Source: Sepioteuthis lessoniana (Eukaryota > Mollusca > Cephalopoda > Myopsida > Loliginidae). Taken from it: 64,000 nucleotides of DNA. Where the stretch lies: assembly GCA_963585895.1 (NCBI GenBank), contig OY757916.1, forward strand, positions 26,406,624-26,470,623. Reading direction: 5' to 3'. A model generated the notes under the pieces. It searched no databases. It was not told where the DNA came from and was given only the letters and a program-made list of their open reading frames with translations. Positions 1 to 11,012 of this stretch are shown here, piece by piece. Within the stretch, counting starts at the first letter, position 1. Every line of letters starts with the position of its first letter. The position numbers were made by a program, and so were the translations under genes.

Positions 1-844
1 TTCTTTCTGCAGTGTTTTGAGCCAGTTCTATCTAGTAAAGCATAAGTTCCCGAATTAGACTACGTTGAACGTTCATATGTATGGCTTTCAAATCCCACAA
101 GAAGGGAAGCACAGCATGTCAGCGTACCAATTATCACGATACTACCAAGCACAGCAAACAAGAATGTAACAAAATATTTGCAAAACTTTTGTCTCGCCCT
201 AGAAACGTTTCTGAATTTTGCTATAAAGAAAATTAAACAATCAAACTAACCAAAGAGAAACATTTTAACTTGAAACAATCTTTTTTTTAAAATTTGATTG
301 CAAAAAAGAAAAATAAATAAGAACTGGTAAACATGAAAACAAATTATGTAAGCCATGAATTTCAAACAAAAATGGCGGCATCTCTTGGCATGCAAATTAG
401 GAAAATCAGGCTTAAGAGAAAGCATAACCAATTCATCTCCTGACAGACGACTAGACCGACAGATGACCGTTGCTCACTCACAACTGATTGGATTCACAAA
501 CAGTGATTTGTTCACTAGACTTTTATTTCTTTTTGCTATTTAATTTTTTTTTTATCTTAAAGAAAAAAATCATTTATTTGTTTGTTTGTTAAAAGGCCAA
601 CTTTGAGTTCAAAACACAATAATGATATATTTGTATGTAACAGTGTCATGGGCAGAGAATTGGATTGTCTGTCATTTTCAACTCAAATGGCTATATCACT
701 TGTGCACTTTATACTGCTATAATTTTCTAACCAAATATCTTAATGAGAGAAAGACAAATAAAAAAAGAGTCGAGAAATATAAAAGAAGGAAAAGTATGAG
801 AAGAGAAATTCAGAAGTAACGAAGAATTAGGGGAGAGAGAGAGA
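1..844. other. Unassigned AT-rich sequence
   Basis: I see no recognisable gene, repeat head or transposon end here. Short frames of 60-65 codons occur on both strands but have no domain, no codon signature and no splice context. The GA-rich run at the right edge leads into the first C element. Confidence 0.4.
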
Positions 845-1644
845 GGAGGTTGTTTTTATGACATATCAACGACTGTAGGTTATTTAATGCCATATCCTCT
901 TTATCCATATATATCAAAAATATATGATTTGGTTTGGTTGGGTTTTATGGCGTATCAACCATTGTAGGTTATTTAATGCCAAATCCTCTTTATACATATA
1001 TATCAAAAATATATGATTTGGTTTGGTTGGGTTTTATGGTATATCAACCATTGTAGGTTATTTAATGCCAAACCCTCTTTATACATATATATATCAAATA
1101 TACATGATTTGATTGGGTTGGGTTGATGGCATATCAACCATTGTTGGTTATTTAATGCCAAATCCTCTTCATACATATATATTAAATATATATGATTTGA
1201 TTTGGTTGGGTTTTATGGCATATCAACTATTGTAGGTTATTTAATGCCAAATCGTCTTTATACATATATATTAAGTATATTTATGATTTGTAAACACATT
1301 TTATTAATAACTTTCTAAAACGAGCCTGGGCTTTTTTGTGCACACAGTAATAGAGTTTCAAGTATTGCTATATAACAGTTACACTTTAAGATCAGTCATT
1401 TGTTTGTACACATAGTTTGTTCTATTTGACCTTTAAATAGAACCCTATCAGGTGCCATCACTCCAGGTCGGAGTGGACTTGGGAGCAATGGCAATGAAGG
1501 GCTACTCTACATTCCCTAAAGCTGTAAAGCTGGAGCCTCACCATCAGAAGGTTTAATGTCATATCTTGGACACGCATTGAGCGGGGTCTTACCCCACTGA
1601 AAAGATGCAGTCGGCCTATTCTACAGCCCTAGCCGACTGGGCTG
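845..1644 (-). mobile_element. C retroposon with five tandem 3' hairpin units
   Basis: Read on the minus strand, the element starts at the GCCCAGTCGGCT-like 5' end (right edge). It runs through the conserved body (Y-shaped words such as GGTCCTATC and CACTCCAGG seen antisense) and ends in the hairpin module TGGCAT...AACC...GGTT...ATGCCA. Other C copies carry one module; here it recurs at ATGG positions 858, 947, 1036, 1126 and 1215. That is a period of 89-90 bp, with TA-rich spacers between units. No ORF is involved. Confidence 0.75.
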
Positions 1645-1829
1645 GAGAGAGAGAGACAGAGACAGAGACAGACAGACAGAGAAGTAAGGAAAAATAATTT
1701 TATTGAATAAAGGAAAAGAAAGTCGTAGAAATTATAAGGAAAGTAAGTTAGGAAGAGAAACAAGAAAAAATACGAGGGTTATGAAAAGGATCATCATCAT
1801 CACATTGCAGTGGCAGCAAGGATTTCCCA

Positions 1830-1831
<2 letters not shown>

Positions 1832-1874
<43 letters not shown>
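1832..1874. repeat. (CT)n microsatellite
   Basis: A nearly pure CT run inside the LINE-a fragment. It produces the spurious Ser-Leu repeat reading frames in this stretch. Confidence 0.95.
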
Positions 1875-1878
<4 letters not shown>

Positions 1879-1901
1879 CGTCTCTATCATCCATCGTTCC
1901 C

Positions 1902-2188
1902 GTGGTGTAATGGTTATCGTCACAGGATATGGACACGGCGATACGAATTCAATTCCTGGACAAGACTGATTGCATTTCACATAGCACTAATACCCTTGGG
2001 AAAGGTATGAATCCAATTATTCTCCCTCCAGCTATGGGTAAATAGTAGAACAGACTAGGTTCTTCAGCCTTGGTGAGAGGCAACTCGTCTAGGAGAAGGA
2101 CAACTCTGAATTCAAACCTGTTGAACTCCGCTTAAAAAATTGACCTTGTGTCATATCCTGCCCGAGCGGAGGGGTTGGTAAATAGGAA
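1902..2188 (+). mobile_element. SINE A, full length, inserted in LINE-a
   Basis: The tRNA-like head has an A-box-like GTGGTGTAATGGTTA and a B-box-like ATTCAATTCCTGG. The family body follows (CATAGCACTAATACCC, CTATGGGTAAATAG) and then the 3' end GAGGGGTTGGTAAATAGG. The flanks are a 14-bp target-site duplication, CATCCATCGTTCCC, at 1888-1901 and 2189-2202. Rejoining the flanks restores LINE-a sequence, so the LINE copy is older. Confidence 0.92.
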
Positions 2189-2654
2189 CATCCATCGTTC
2201 CCGGCAGGTTTTCCAAACTACCTCCTGTGTCCTCACAGATCTCATGTAAATAAGTTCTTTTTGGTCGAGCAACATTGGCACGTCCATGTGTAGCGATCTA
2301 TTGAAGAACGTTAATAATTAATTCGTTCTTGCTTCTCCAGCAGTGTCCCACATGTTTTGTTCGTCTTACTTGGGTGTTTTTTTTTGAAGGGAGGTAAGTG
2401 GCCATACAGCTGGCTTTTTTGTGGGATATTGCTTCGAGGATTTTTTCAAAATCGCTCGTACCATTTTTGTATTGGCCTATTTAGCTCTTTTTCAATACGT
2501 TTTGTTAGGGTTTTTGAATTTGTAACTTGAAATGTCTTGTAATACATACGCATTGGTAAACCACGGACAGATTAATGATCATATAGAAATCTGATCTCTT
2601 TGTTAAAATAAAATGGAAATTCTTCCAAACTATAGTTGTGTCAGTATTGCTGTA

Positions 2655-2945
2655 TTGTTGCACCACTTGGACTCCAATGAAACATTTGGAGAAAAACTTC
2701 GACGAGAACTACGCAAAGATGCTGCGTGATATTTTGAACGAATCATAGAAGTAGCACTTTATAAAATAGCGGTTGAACTTTGTTTTATCGACTCCTACAC
2801 ATGGACACACCAGTGTTGGCCGACTAGCATTGGAGTCCATCAAGAGGAGTTGCCTCGAGCGATAGTCGATAGAGACGGATGGCTTGGAAGATTCAAGAGA
2901 ATCCATGCTTCTGGTACGCCTTGATGAAGTTGATGATTATGATTT
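2655..2945 (+). mobile_element. LINE-a 3' fragment, head-to-head with the previous one
   Basis: The forward translation contains NFDENYAKMLRDILNES and ends ERDIVDRDGWLGRFKRIHASGT. This matches the C-terminus of the LINE-a protein seen better at 7661-8023. In-frame stops show it is dead. It lies opposite the minus-strand LINE-a at 1788-2515, with 5' sides facing and both 3' ends outward. Confidence 0.7.
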
Positions 2946-3354
2946 ATGAAAAGGATAGGGTCTAAGTTAAAATGTCTCGATGTATGTAATAATAAATGTG
3001 TTTATAATGTTGCTATATTTATTTTATCGTTAAAATGGCCTTACTTATAGCTATTGATGTTGCTTAAAAACAGTACATCAAATAAAATATGTACATTTAT
3101 TTGGATAAAAGTTATTTCAACTCTTTTCGGTCATCAAAATTTTGTTTGGAAAAGAATATTTCTTCCCAAAAGTTTTCAGCTGAATAAGACATTAGCTAGA
3201 TGACGTTACCATTAACATTTTCTTAAGTTCCCTTGCACCACACAGGTAGCAGTTTAGAATTTGGGAGATATTTCTGTTGCACATTGCATGTGTGTTTGCA
3301 TATGAGAAATTGCATTCTTGCATTCGAAATATCTTGCCCTTATGATCTAATACA
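2946..3354. other. Mostly unassigned; possible I-family end
   Basis: AT-rich sequence with no gene. About 3225-3290 resembles the right terminal repeat of family I (CACACAGGTAGCAGTTTAGA then GGGAGATATTTCTG; compare 39540-39585), so this may hold a decayed I element. The similarity is short. Confidence 0.35.
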
Positions 3355-3600
3355 AAGTATTCAAGTACACTAATACATCATATTCAAGTACTCTAATATA
3401 ACATATTTAAGTACACTAATACAACATATTTAAGTACACTAATACAACAAATTCAAGTACACTAATACATCATATTTAAGTACTCTAATACAACACATTT
3501 AAGTATACTAATACAACATATTCAAGTACTCGAATACAACATATTCAAATGCACTGATATAAAGTATTCAAATACCTTTAGTGCATTCATGAATACTTAT
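3355..3600. repeat. 23-bp minisatellite
   Basis: The word AAGTAC recurs at 3363, 3386, 3409, 3432, 3455 and 3478, an exact 23-bp period. The unit resembles CATATTCAAGTACACTAATA plus ACA. About ten units are visible, degrading to the right. Confidence 0.9.
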
Positions 3601-3751
3601 GTAAAGTATTTAGATGTACTAATCCAGCAGAAAAAATCATACTTAATTGGTAGTAGTCTAATACAGTAAAAAAAATGCTAAATAGACGAAATACTTAATT
3701 TGAGATATCTAATTACATAAAATAAGCAAGCAGTACCATTTCAGATTTCAG

Positions 3752-4500
3752 CTCAGTTAGCTTGAGCTGTAGAATACACTGACTTCATCTCTGCAGAGGG
3801 GTAGGCTCCAGCTCCCCAACGAGTATCCTGGATATGACACTAAACTATCAAAGGGTGAGGTTCCAGTCCTTGAGATTAAGGGAATGTGGCATACCCCATC
3901 ATTGCTATAAATCCCTGGTCCACTCTGACCCGGAATGGTTGGACCTGTGAAGGTCACATGAATGAGTCAAATTGGACCATTTACTAAACTAGAAACCATT
4001 TGAGTTCAAACAAATAATTAATATAAAAGTGTTTATTAGTATTTGATGGCAATTCTGGAAACTACTTAACTGTGGCTAATAGAATCATTAATCTAACATG
4101 GCAATACTTGAAAGCATTTGACTGTATGCAAACAACAAATAGCAATACTTGAAACCATTGAACAGTGCGCAAATAAAACTATCAGTGTTAGATAGCAATA
4201 CTTAAAATCATTTAACTGTGTGCAAACAAATGAGCTCTGACTCTCTTAAAAATTGTTACCAACAAACTATTCGTTTACAACTCATATATATTTAATATAT
4301 ATGTATAAACAGATTCTGGTATTAAAGAACCCACAAAGGTTGATATGCTGTAAAATACAACCGAACAAACAACCAACGAATCATTCCCTACAAAAGTGTA
4401 AATATAGACGTACAACGTAATTATTTCCTAACCTCTTGGCATAAATTAACTTCAGGCGGGTTGATATATCGTTAAAATCCATCAACCAACCAACCAAGCA
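3752..4500 (+). mobile_element. C-family retroposon with C and C' type 3' ends
   Basis: The 5' end resembles the C start (GAGCTGTAGAATACACTGAC) and the body words are conserved. One hairpin-like 3' module with AACAAACAACC tail lies at about 4320-4380. A second, C'-type end (CCTAACCTCTTGGCATAAAT, then a CAACCAACC tail) lies at 4420-4500. This may be a C copy beside or inside a C' copy. Confidence 0.65.
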
Positions 4501-4679
4501 ACTACTGTTTTCTCTCACCAATAAAACTAGTAGACTGATTTATTTCTGATAGATTCTTATGACTTACCACTCTTTTACACCTTCTAAAGTTTTGCAGCTC
4601 AATATGAATTTACAGTGGTACCACATATAAAGCAGGTGATCACAAACAACACGGTGACACCAAAGAGGAACAACAACAA

Positions 4680-4870
4680 CTGAAAGGAAGGAAGGAAGGA
4701 AGGAAGGAAGGAAGGAAGGGAGACACTAGGAAAGAAAGAAATAATGAAAGAACGAAAGACACTGTGAAAGAAAGAAAGAAAGAGAGAGAGAGAGAAAGAA
4801 AGAAAGAAAGAAAGAAAGAAGCAAGGAAGACACCAGGAAATAAAGGAAGAATGACAGAACGAAAGACACA

Positions 4871-4926
<56 letters not shown>

Positions 4927-4993
4927 AACCATGGAACAAACAAACAAACAAACAAGTAAAGAAAAAAGAATGAAAGAAGAAAAGACACCATGA

Positions 4994-5032
<39 letters not shown>

Positions 5033-5120
5033 GAAAATGTAGGAAGAAAGAAAAAAGACACCAGGAAATAAATAAAGAAATAGAGAAAGAGACTAAGAAA
5101 GAAAGAAAGAAAGAAAGAAG
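4680..5120. repeat. (GAAA)n/(GGAA)n tract
   Basis: A long purine-strand microsatellite mixing GGAA and GAAA units. It creates the spurious SFFLSFFL-type frames on the minus strand. It should not be read as protein coding. Confidence 0.97.
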
Positions 5121-5271
5121 GGTTCCAATGGCGTTTAAAATTTGAACTTAGATTCAGGCTTGTTTGTATGTCTAAAATGTCCTAGCTTGTTATAAGGAAA
5201 AAATGGAAAAATATGTAACGTCATTGAACGGCTGATAGAAAATTGAATAGATAAATGAAAAAATAAATAAA

Positions 5272-5405
5272 GCAGTCTCGGTGGTGTAATGGTTAGCAAG
5301 CTCGACTAGCAAACCTACACGAGTGAGTTCGAGTCTCATTGGGTGCCCCTTTCATATGGCCTTGTGCCACATCTAAGCAAAAAAAGCTTAGTAAATTTCC
5401 AAGGC
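5272..5405 (+). mobile_element. SINE E
   Basis: The tRNA-like head has GTGGTGTAATGGTTAGCAAG and a B box like GAGTTCGAGTCTC, followed by GGCCTTGTGCCACATC and an A-rich, AAGCTTAGTAAATT 3' end. The same sequence recurs reversed at 33229-33352, which defines a family rather than a tRNA gene. The anticodon arm is not well formed and there is no terminator typical of a functional gene. Confidence 0.75.
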
Positions 5406-5410
5406 ACTCG

Positions 5411-5808
5411 TGGTAATTAAAAATGATGAGGAAGGACTGGAGGCCCTAGGATCGTGTGCGTATGCGCAGAGTGAGCGGAAACGATAGGCGGAAGTGAGGG
5501 GATGACTAATGTCCTTTATAGAGTTGACGGAAAAATCATTAAAGGCGTCTGTAGAATGCTAGCCACCAAGACGTAAAGAGACGAAAGTTTACGAGAACCA
5601 AATTCTGGGGGTACTCCAAAGGGGGCATATTAAAACCGGAAAAAATTTCAAGGTCTGCGTCTGCTCTTTCTTTCCCGTCATGGTTTGTTGCTTATTTTTG
5701 TCTTAGTTTCTATACTGTCTTTATTTCTCCCGGCGTCTACTTGCGACCTAGTAGTAAATAAACCTTTGAGTAGTTTAATAGGGTTTCTCGTTCATCAGCT
5801 TGTTACCA
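5411..5808 (+). mobile_element. Possible solo LTR fossil
   Basis: The segment begins TGGTAA and ends TTACCA. It is richer in GC than its neighbours and carries AATAAACC near the 3' end. These are LTR-like traits. I could not find a matching target-site duplication or a second copy in the window, so the call is tentative. The family cannot be named. Confidence 0.35.
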
Positions 5809-5956
5809 CGGCGGGTCAAAACGAGGTCGAAAAATCTCTTTAGTACTGTAATAGTACAAATATATAAAAATTAGATTTTAAAAAAATCAAACTTGCAAAT
5901 GTGGGAAAAGAAGCAAATTATTTGAGTTGAGATTAAGAACAAAAGAAAAGAAAAGG

Positions 5957-6002
5957 TTGGTTGGTTAAGTTTTATGGCGTATGAGCCATTGTAGGTTATT
6001 TA

Positions 6003-6048
<46 letters not shown>

Positions 6049-6634
6049 GATTTGTAAACACATTTTGTTGATAACATTTTAAAACGAGTCTGGGCTCGTT
6101 TTTTTTTTTGCACACAGTTAAATGGTTTAAAGTAAATCTAAGTAACAGTAATAATTTCATTATCATTTGTTTTAAATAAGTCAGAACTTATTTAATTGCA
6201 CAGTAGTATTGCTACAAATCATTTGTTTGCACTCAGTGAAGTGGTTACAAGTATTGCGATTTAACACTAATCATTCTATTCAACATTACTCATTCGTTTG
6301 CACACAGTTAAACGGTTCCAAGAATAGCTATATATAACTAACAATTTAATTAGACAAAGTTTAATTGTCAAACAACTCAATTCCTGTCAATTCAATTTAG
6401 TATAAGTCATTTGTTTGCGCACAGTTTAAATGTCACACAGTTCTGTTTGACCCACTGATAGGACCCTTATCAGGTGCTACCACTCCGGGTCCGGGTGGAC
6501 CTAGGACTGATGGCAATGAAGGGGTGTTGTGCATTGCGTAGACCTCCTCGATTTGAGCCTCACCATCAGATTGTTTCGTGTCATAACCAGGATACTCAGT
6601 AAGAGGTTTTTACTCCTCTGCAGAGGACAGGGCT
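5957..6634 (-). mobile_element. C retroposon
   Basis: On the plus strand the copy opens with the GGTTGG tail and hairpin module. A TA tract (6006-6047) and repeated GTTTGCACACAGTTAAA-type subunits follow, then the conserved body and the GGGCT 5' end near 6630. Tail-first order places the sense strand as minus. Confidence 0.75.
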
Positions 6635-6900
6635 CAAGAAAAGAAATGGAAAGGAAAGAAATGAAAAAAAGAGAACAAAGGGAAAAAAGACAAAATTATT
6701 AGAAAAAAAAGAGAAAGAATAGATCGAAGGCAGGGAGAAATAAAAAAAGAAGGAGAAAATAAAATAAAAGTGAATTAAAGAAAGGAGAAAGAAAGAGAGA
6801 AAAGAAAAAGTGTGAAAGAAGGAAAGTGAAGAGGAAGAAATTTAGGAAGATAAAACTGAAAGAGAGAGAGAGACAGAGAGAGAGAGAGGGGGGGTAAGGA
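6635..6900. repeat. Purine-rich low-complexity tract
   Basis: An A/G-only run of mixed GAAA, GAGA and AAAG units. Reading frames here are artefacts of base composition. Confidence 0.85.
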
Positions 6901-7365
6901 GAAAACCTTAATGGATTGAAAGATGATCTTAAACTACTTTCAAAATGCATTTGAACAATTCAATATCATTAAGTTGATATGAACAAAAATTATTTGGGAA
7001 AAATATTAACAAATCTAATCAAAATTGCATTCAAGGTCAAGAATTGCACACCTTTTTTTTGGTGGGGGGGGTAGAGAGGATTGTGTGACTATGCCTACAG
7101 AAAATGCTCAATATGAAACACTAGCAAAAAATGTCAAACTTAATAAGAACCTTTGTTTTCAAACAATCTAATTATTCACATCCGATAGAACTGCGTACAA
7201 AAAACAAAAACAAAAACAAACAAAAATAAACATGTCTTAAGAAACAAACAAAAAATATAAAAATGTACTATGAACGAGATTCCCTAAACTCTAGGCATAC
7301 AATAAGCCAAGACAAGTTGAAATGCCGTAAAGATCATTCAATCAATCAATCAATCAATCTCAAAG
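6901..7365 (+). mobile_element. Decayed C' retroposon 3' end
   Basis: The end at 7260-7365 matches C' ends elsewhere: ATTCCCTAAACTCTAGGCAT, then a hairpin-like GACAAGTTGAAATGCCGT, then an AATC tandem tail. The 5' part is too diverged to place. Confidence 0.55.
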
Positions 7366-7564
7366 TAAGTTATGACTGTGGCTCTGAAAATTAGGTGAAT
7401 TTAGTTCTCAAAAACGTGGTATCAAATAAAATAAAACCCATACAGAAAAAACAATACAAGAGTTACTCTAAAACGTTCTAATACCATTGTCCATAAAATG
7501 AAAGTGAACCAATGGTATATATCTGTTTAATAAACTGAGTCTTCTCTGAAGTTTTACCTGCATA

Positions 7565-8480
7565 TTGGTTTGGTTTGGTTTGGTTTTATGACATATCAAC
7601 CGTTGTAGGTTATTTAATGCCAACTCCATTTTATAATTATCATCATCATTATCATCATCATCATGTCGCGCCGCCTGCATGGATTTCTTTGACCCTCACT
7701 CGCCACCCGTCTCTATCGTCCATCGCTCCCGGGAGGTCTTTCAGGTTATATCCTGTATGGGCACAGAGCTGTTGTATATAGGTTCTTGCTGGTCGTCCAT
7801 CTTTTCTTCGTCCGTATGAAGGGGTCCACAAGAGTACATCGCTTATGAGATTGTTCTTATTTCTCCAGCAGGGAACCGCATTTCTGGTTCGTCTAATTTG
7901 GATAGTTTTCGTGATGGGTGGTAGGTGTCCATGCAGCTGCTGCTTTGTTGGGTGTTGACTCCAGGACTTATTCAATATAGCTCGCAGCATTCTTGTATAA
8001 TTACCGTCAAAGTTTTTCTCCATACGTTTAGTTTGTGCCCATGAGGTGTCTCAATATAGCACTATCGACACGACCTCTGCTTGGAAAAAATTGCTTTTTA
8101 TTTTATCGGTAAGATCTGAAACAGTTCTATTTCAAACTATTCAGTTCTGCATAAGCACATTTTTTGTTTACACACAGTTAAATGCCAAGACAGTTCTATT
8201 TCAAACAATTCCTTTTATCATAAGTTGGCAGTTTAGTTCTATTTTACCCAATGATAGGACCCTATCAGGTGCTATAACTCCAAGCCAGAGTGAACCTGGG
8301 AGCGATGGCAATAAACGGGTACTCTGCGTTACCCAAAGTTCAAGCCTTACTGGAGCCTTATTATCAGATTGTTTGAAGTCATATCAGGACACTCGTTGGA
8401 GGGAGTCTTACCTCTCTGCAGAGATGCAATCGATATATTCTGCAGCCCCAGCCCCAGCCCGACTGGGCCACCTGCATATT
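7565..8480 (-). mobile_element. C retroposon split by LINE-a
   Basis: The tail and hairpin lie at 7565-7636 and the body at 8085-8475, ending at the GACTGGGC 5' end. The two parts are separated by a minus-strand LINE-a fragment beginning at its GAT/CAT repeat, which indicates insertion of LINE-a into C. Confidence 0.7.
7638..8050 (-). mobile_element. LINE-a 3' end with 120-codon open frame
   Basis: This is the best open piece of LINE-a in the window. The minus-strand frame at 7661-8023 contains NFDGNYTRMLRAILNKSW, QLHGHLPPITKTIQIRRT and DVLLWTPSYGRRKDGRPA, and ends with a DDRDGWRVRVKEI motif. It corresponds to the region after the reverse transcriptase domain of an endonuclease-type non-LTR retrotransposon. 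The 3' untranslated end has a GT(G/C)..GC(A/G)C hairpin and a GAT repeat tail. The catalytic domains are absent, so it is a 5'-truncated fragment. Clade assignment (RTE or CR1/L2-like) needs alignment. Confidence 0.8.
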
Positions 8481-8564
8481 GAGTGACCATAGCTTTATCA
8501 TCCTCCTATTTCAAGAGTTTTTTCAAGTGTACATCCTACTGCTTCTTTTCAAGTATGCAATCTT

Positions 8565-9012
8565 AATAAAGATTTGATTGATTGATTGACTGATTTGAAC
8601 GGCATTTCAACTCATCTAGAATGATTTTATGCCAGCAGGTTAGGGAATGGTATTCATTCTACGTTCATGTTCCATTTTTTATTTGATTTTTACTGAAGTG
8701 TTTTATTTTTTTTATTCATTTATTTATTTAATTATTAATTTATTTGCACACTGTCATATCGAATACGAATTATTTTTAACAGATCTATTTGCCTTATAGA
8801 TGTGACAGGTACTACCTGTCTGGATCAAAATGGATCTGGGAGTAATTGAAATAGAGAGGTACTCAATACTATTCAGATCTCCAGAACTGGAGACTCACCA
8901 TCAGATGAAATTTAGTGTAATATCTAGGTGACTCATTTGGAGTGGGGTAGTTCTTTTTCCTCTGCAAGGGATGAAGTTGGCATATTCTAAGCCCTACCGA
9001 CGTAGCTATGTC
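8565..9012 (-). mobile_element. C' retroposon
   Basis: The TTGATTGATTGATTGAC tail and the C' end (CAGCAGGTTAGGGAATGG on the plus strand) are followed after a T-rich gap by the C' body: TGGATCTGGGAGTAATTG, GACTCACCATCAGAT, GCATATTCTAAGCCC. C' differs from C by this body and by the AATC tail. Confidence 0.65.
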
Positions 9013-9540
9013 TGAGTGAGGGATGAGTGTCTCATTTTTTTAGACATTTGTCACCAATAATTTTAAAAGAGAAAATAAATGATCAGTTAAAATACTGGAA
9101 TAATAACAAAGCGACGATAAAAAAAGTGTAAATCAATAGATCAAATCAGATAAAGACGTCGCAAATATGCAGACTTTTTAAAAAATCATACGTGCTTTGG
9201 TGTATATTCAATGCGGGTAGCAGACAAATGTGTAAATGATTGACTGATACACCGATCTGTGAATTAATAAATTATATTTCTTTAAATTTTGTGAAAAGTT
9301 TCTTGAAAAGTTTTTTCTTGTAAGAAAAGATTAATCAGGGCGTAAACATTTTAATAGCGAGAGTGAAGGTTCATGCATGAAATGCAACAGATTTTTTTTA
9401 TTAGCCTTAATCTAAATGGATATATTGTTGTATATTACACGTATACATATGCAAACCACATAATACAAATACAAACACAGGTGGAGTCAAATGCAGATAC
9501 AGGCAGACTCTAATACACAGGCGACTCCGTTGTTCAGGTA
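9013..9540. other. Unassigned AT-rich sequence
   Basis: No gene or known repeat recognised. A short stretch at 9470-9530 repeats ACAGG/CAGACTC words without clear periodicity. Confidence 0.4.
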
Positions 9541-10080
9541 CGAACGTTTTATAAATTTCTGACTCCGATTCTTCGACACGAGGAGAGAGACAATTCTTAA
9601 AATTCTTTCGTAATTATACTTTGCTAACAACACCCCAAACGTTCGGCACATCTCGTGGTGTTTGTTCTCAATTCATCTTCGCTGGTCGGGACCCGAAAAA
9701 CTTAACTACTGCCGCAACGCCAGATAACTCAACTATCTGCCTCCATGGTCCAATGTCAACCTTCAACTGCATGGTTGAACTTTAACTTCTCAACACCATG
9801 GTCGGAACTCAACTTCTCAAGACCATGGTCGGACCCCAACTTCTCAAGACCATAGTCGGACCCCAACTTCTCAACACCATGATCGGAACTCAACTGAATC
9901 TTTTTCAAAATCTCTTTTGGGCTTGACGTCATCCACACTCAAGCCCCATTTCCTGTCTGGGGTTTATTATGACAATGGTGATTATCATATCCTTTGCGCG
10001 CGGGCGTAAACTGCACCAATTGACTACACACCTGAACTCTTAACCCGAATAGTTCAAAGCCCAACCAAAGTTAAGGATAA
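9541..10080. other. GC-richer patch with 30-bp tandem repeat
   Basis: Composition rises above the surroundings. At about 9770-9895 a 30-bp unit (core AACTTCTCAAGACCATGGTC) repeats four to five times. On the minus strand it gives a decapeptide repeat like SDHGVEKLGS. GC-rich flanks and a tandem array suggest an LTR or other element, but I cannot find its ends. Confidence 0.5.
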
Positions 10081-10153
10081 AATATAATTAATGAAAAATG
10101 ATTAGAATAAAATAAATCATTCCTTAATTATATAACAATATTTTGTGTGTAAA

Positions 10154-10412
10154 AGGTTGGTGACCGTAGTCGAGGGCGACCAGAAGGCTCCCTTTTGGAT
10201 TGCTATAACATCGAGGTGTAGAGGAGGGCGCTACATCATTCCCGAGATTGCTCCACTTTACCCTTGATACGTACCTTATATTGCTGAGTGTTAAGCAAGG
10301 AGGTATCAAGTACCATTTTTAAAGTCTTTGGTATGAAGCGACCTGGGATTAAACCCAGGTCTCCCGGACCATTGGCGAACACTCTACCCACAAGACCAAT
10401 GAGCTGTTCTTT
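10154..10412 (-). mobile_element. SINE B
   Basis: Near full length and reversed. The head (reverse complement) has the A-box-like CATTGGTCTTGTGGGTAGAG and the B-box-like GGTTTAATCCCAGG. The body AAATGGTACTTGATACCTC and AAAGTGGAGCAATC follows, then a 3' end close to GTCACCAACC. The tRNA-like part looks proline-tRNA-like by the TTGGTCTAG start; this is inference. Confidence 0.88.
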
Positions 10413-10439
10413 TATTATCAGCAAGCACTGGATGTTTCT

Positions 10440-10672
10440 TCTTCTTTGTTTAATGGCATATCAACCTTTGTAGGTTATTTAATGCCAAAGCCATTCTCCG
10501 AGAAAAACACTAGTGGCACTATTTAACCCATAGCTAGGAGGATAATGGATTCATACCTTTCCCAAGGGTATTTGCCCGAAAGTAAACGTAATAGCGCGAC
10601 TGGAATACGAACTCGCTTACTACGATTCCGCAGTCCATCGCTTTAACAATTACACCACGAGGACACCCCCTA
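10440..10672 (-). mobile_element. SINE D
   Basis: On the plus strand the 3' hairpin module (TTTAATGGCATATCAACC...GGTTATTTAATGCCA) comes first. The body follows (CTATTTAACCCATAGCTAGG, CCTTTCCCAAGGGTAT), then the tRNA-like head, whose reverse complement begins GGTGTCCTCGTGGTGTAATT. This is the clearest D copy and shows that D shares its 3' hairpin with family C. Confidence 0.88.
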
Positions 10673-11012
10673 CAGGTTGTAATTACAGTACTAACAGATC
10701 ATGTAAAACAATTACATATTTGAACAATTTAAGATAATTAAGAGATGTTGAAATTAAATACATTCGTAAGAAAAAGAATGTTAGATCTTAACCCAAAATA
10801 AATTAACTGAAAGATATTGAGTAAGTAAAGAAGTATTTATTTTTATTTCTATAAAAGTGAGATAGGCTCGTAATTAGATTTTTAAAAAAGTTGTTGATTT
10901 ATCTCTGATTATGATTGATTTAAAAAAAGGAAATTTTAATAATCTAGGGGGGAAAAATCCTTAAACTTTTTCAGGTTTGGATCCTGGAGATTTTTCAGGG
11001 CAAGACAAACAT

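Larger units (their letters stand above)
1788..2515 (-). mobile_element. LINE-a 3' fragment, split by a SINE A
   Basis: Antisense translation gives decayed pieces of the LINE-a reverse transcriptase C-terminal region (words like QLYGHLPP and RTKHVGHCWRS). The 3' end is a GAT/CAT repeat at about 1791. SINE A at 1902-2188 interrupts it, and a CT tract has grown at 1832-1874. It is a non-functional fragment with several breaks. Confidence 0.7.

Noticed and set aside
1902-1975. Functional tRNA gene
   Set aside because: The promoter boxes are tRNA-like, but the sequence continues into a SINE body, has a target-site duplication and recurs many times.
3355-3600. CRISPR-like array
   Set aside because: A 23-bp unit repeats without unique spacers, so it is a tandem minisatellite. 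The DNA is also clearly eukaryotic.
4599-5061. Overlapping 100-130 codon frames with SFFLSFFL repeats
   Set aside because: Same cause: (GAAA)n and (GGAA)n repeat, open in several frames at once.
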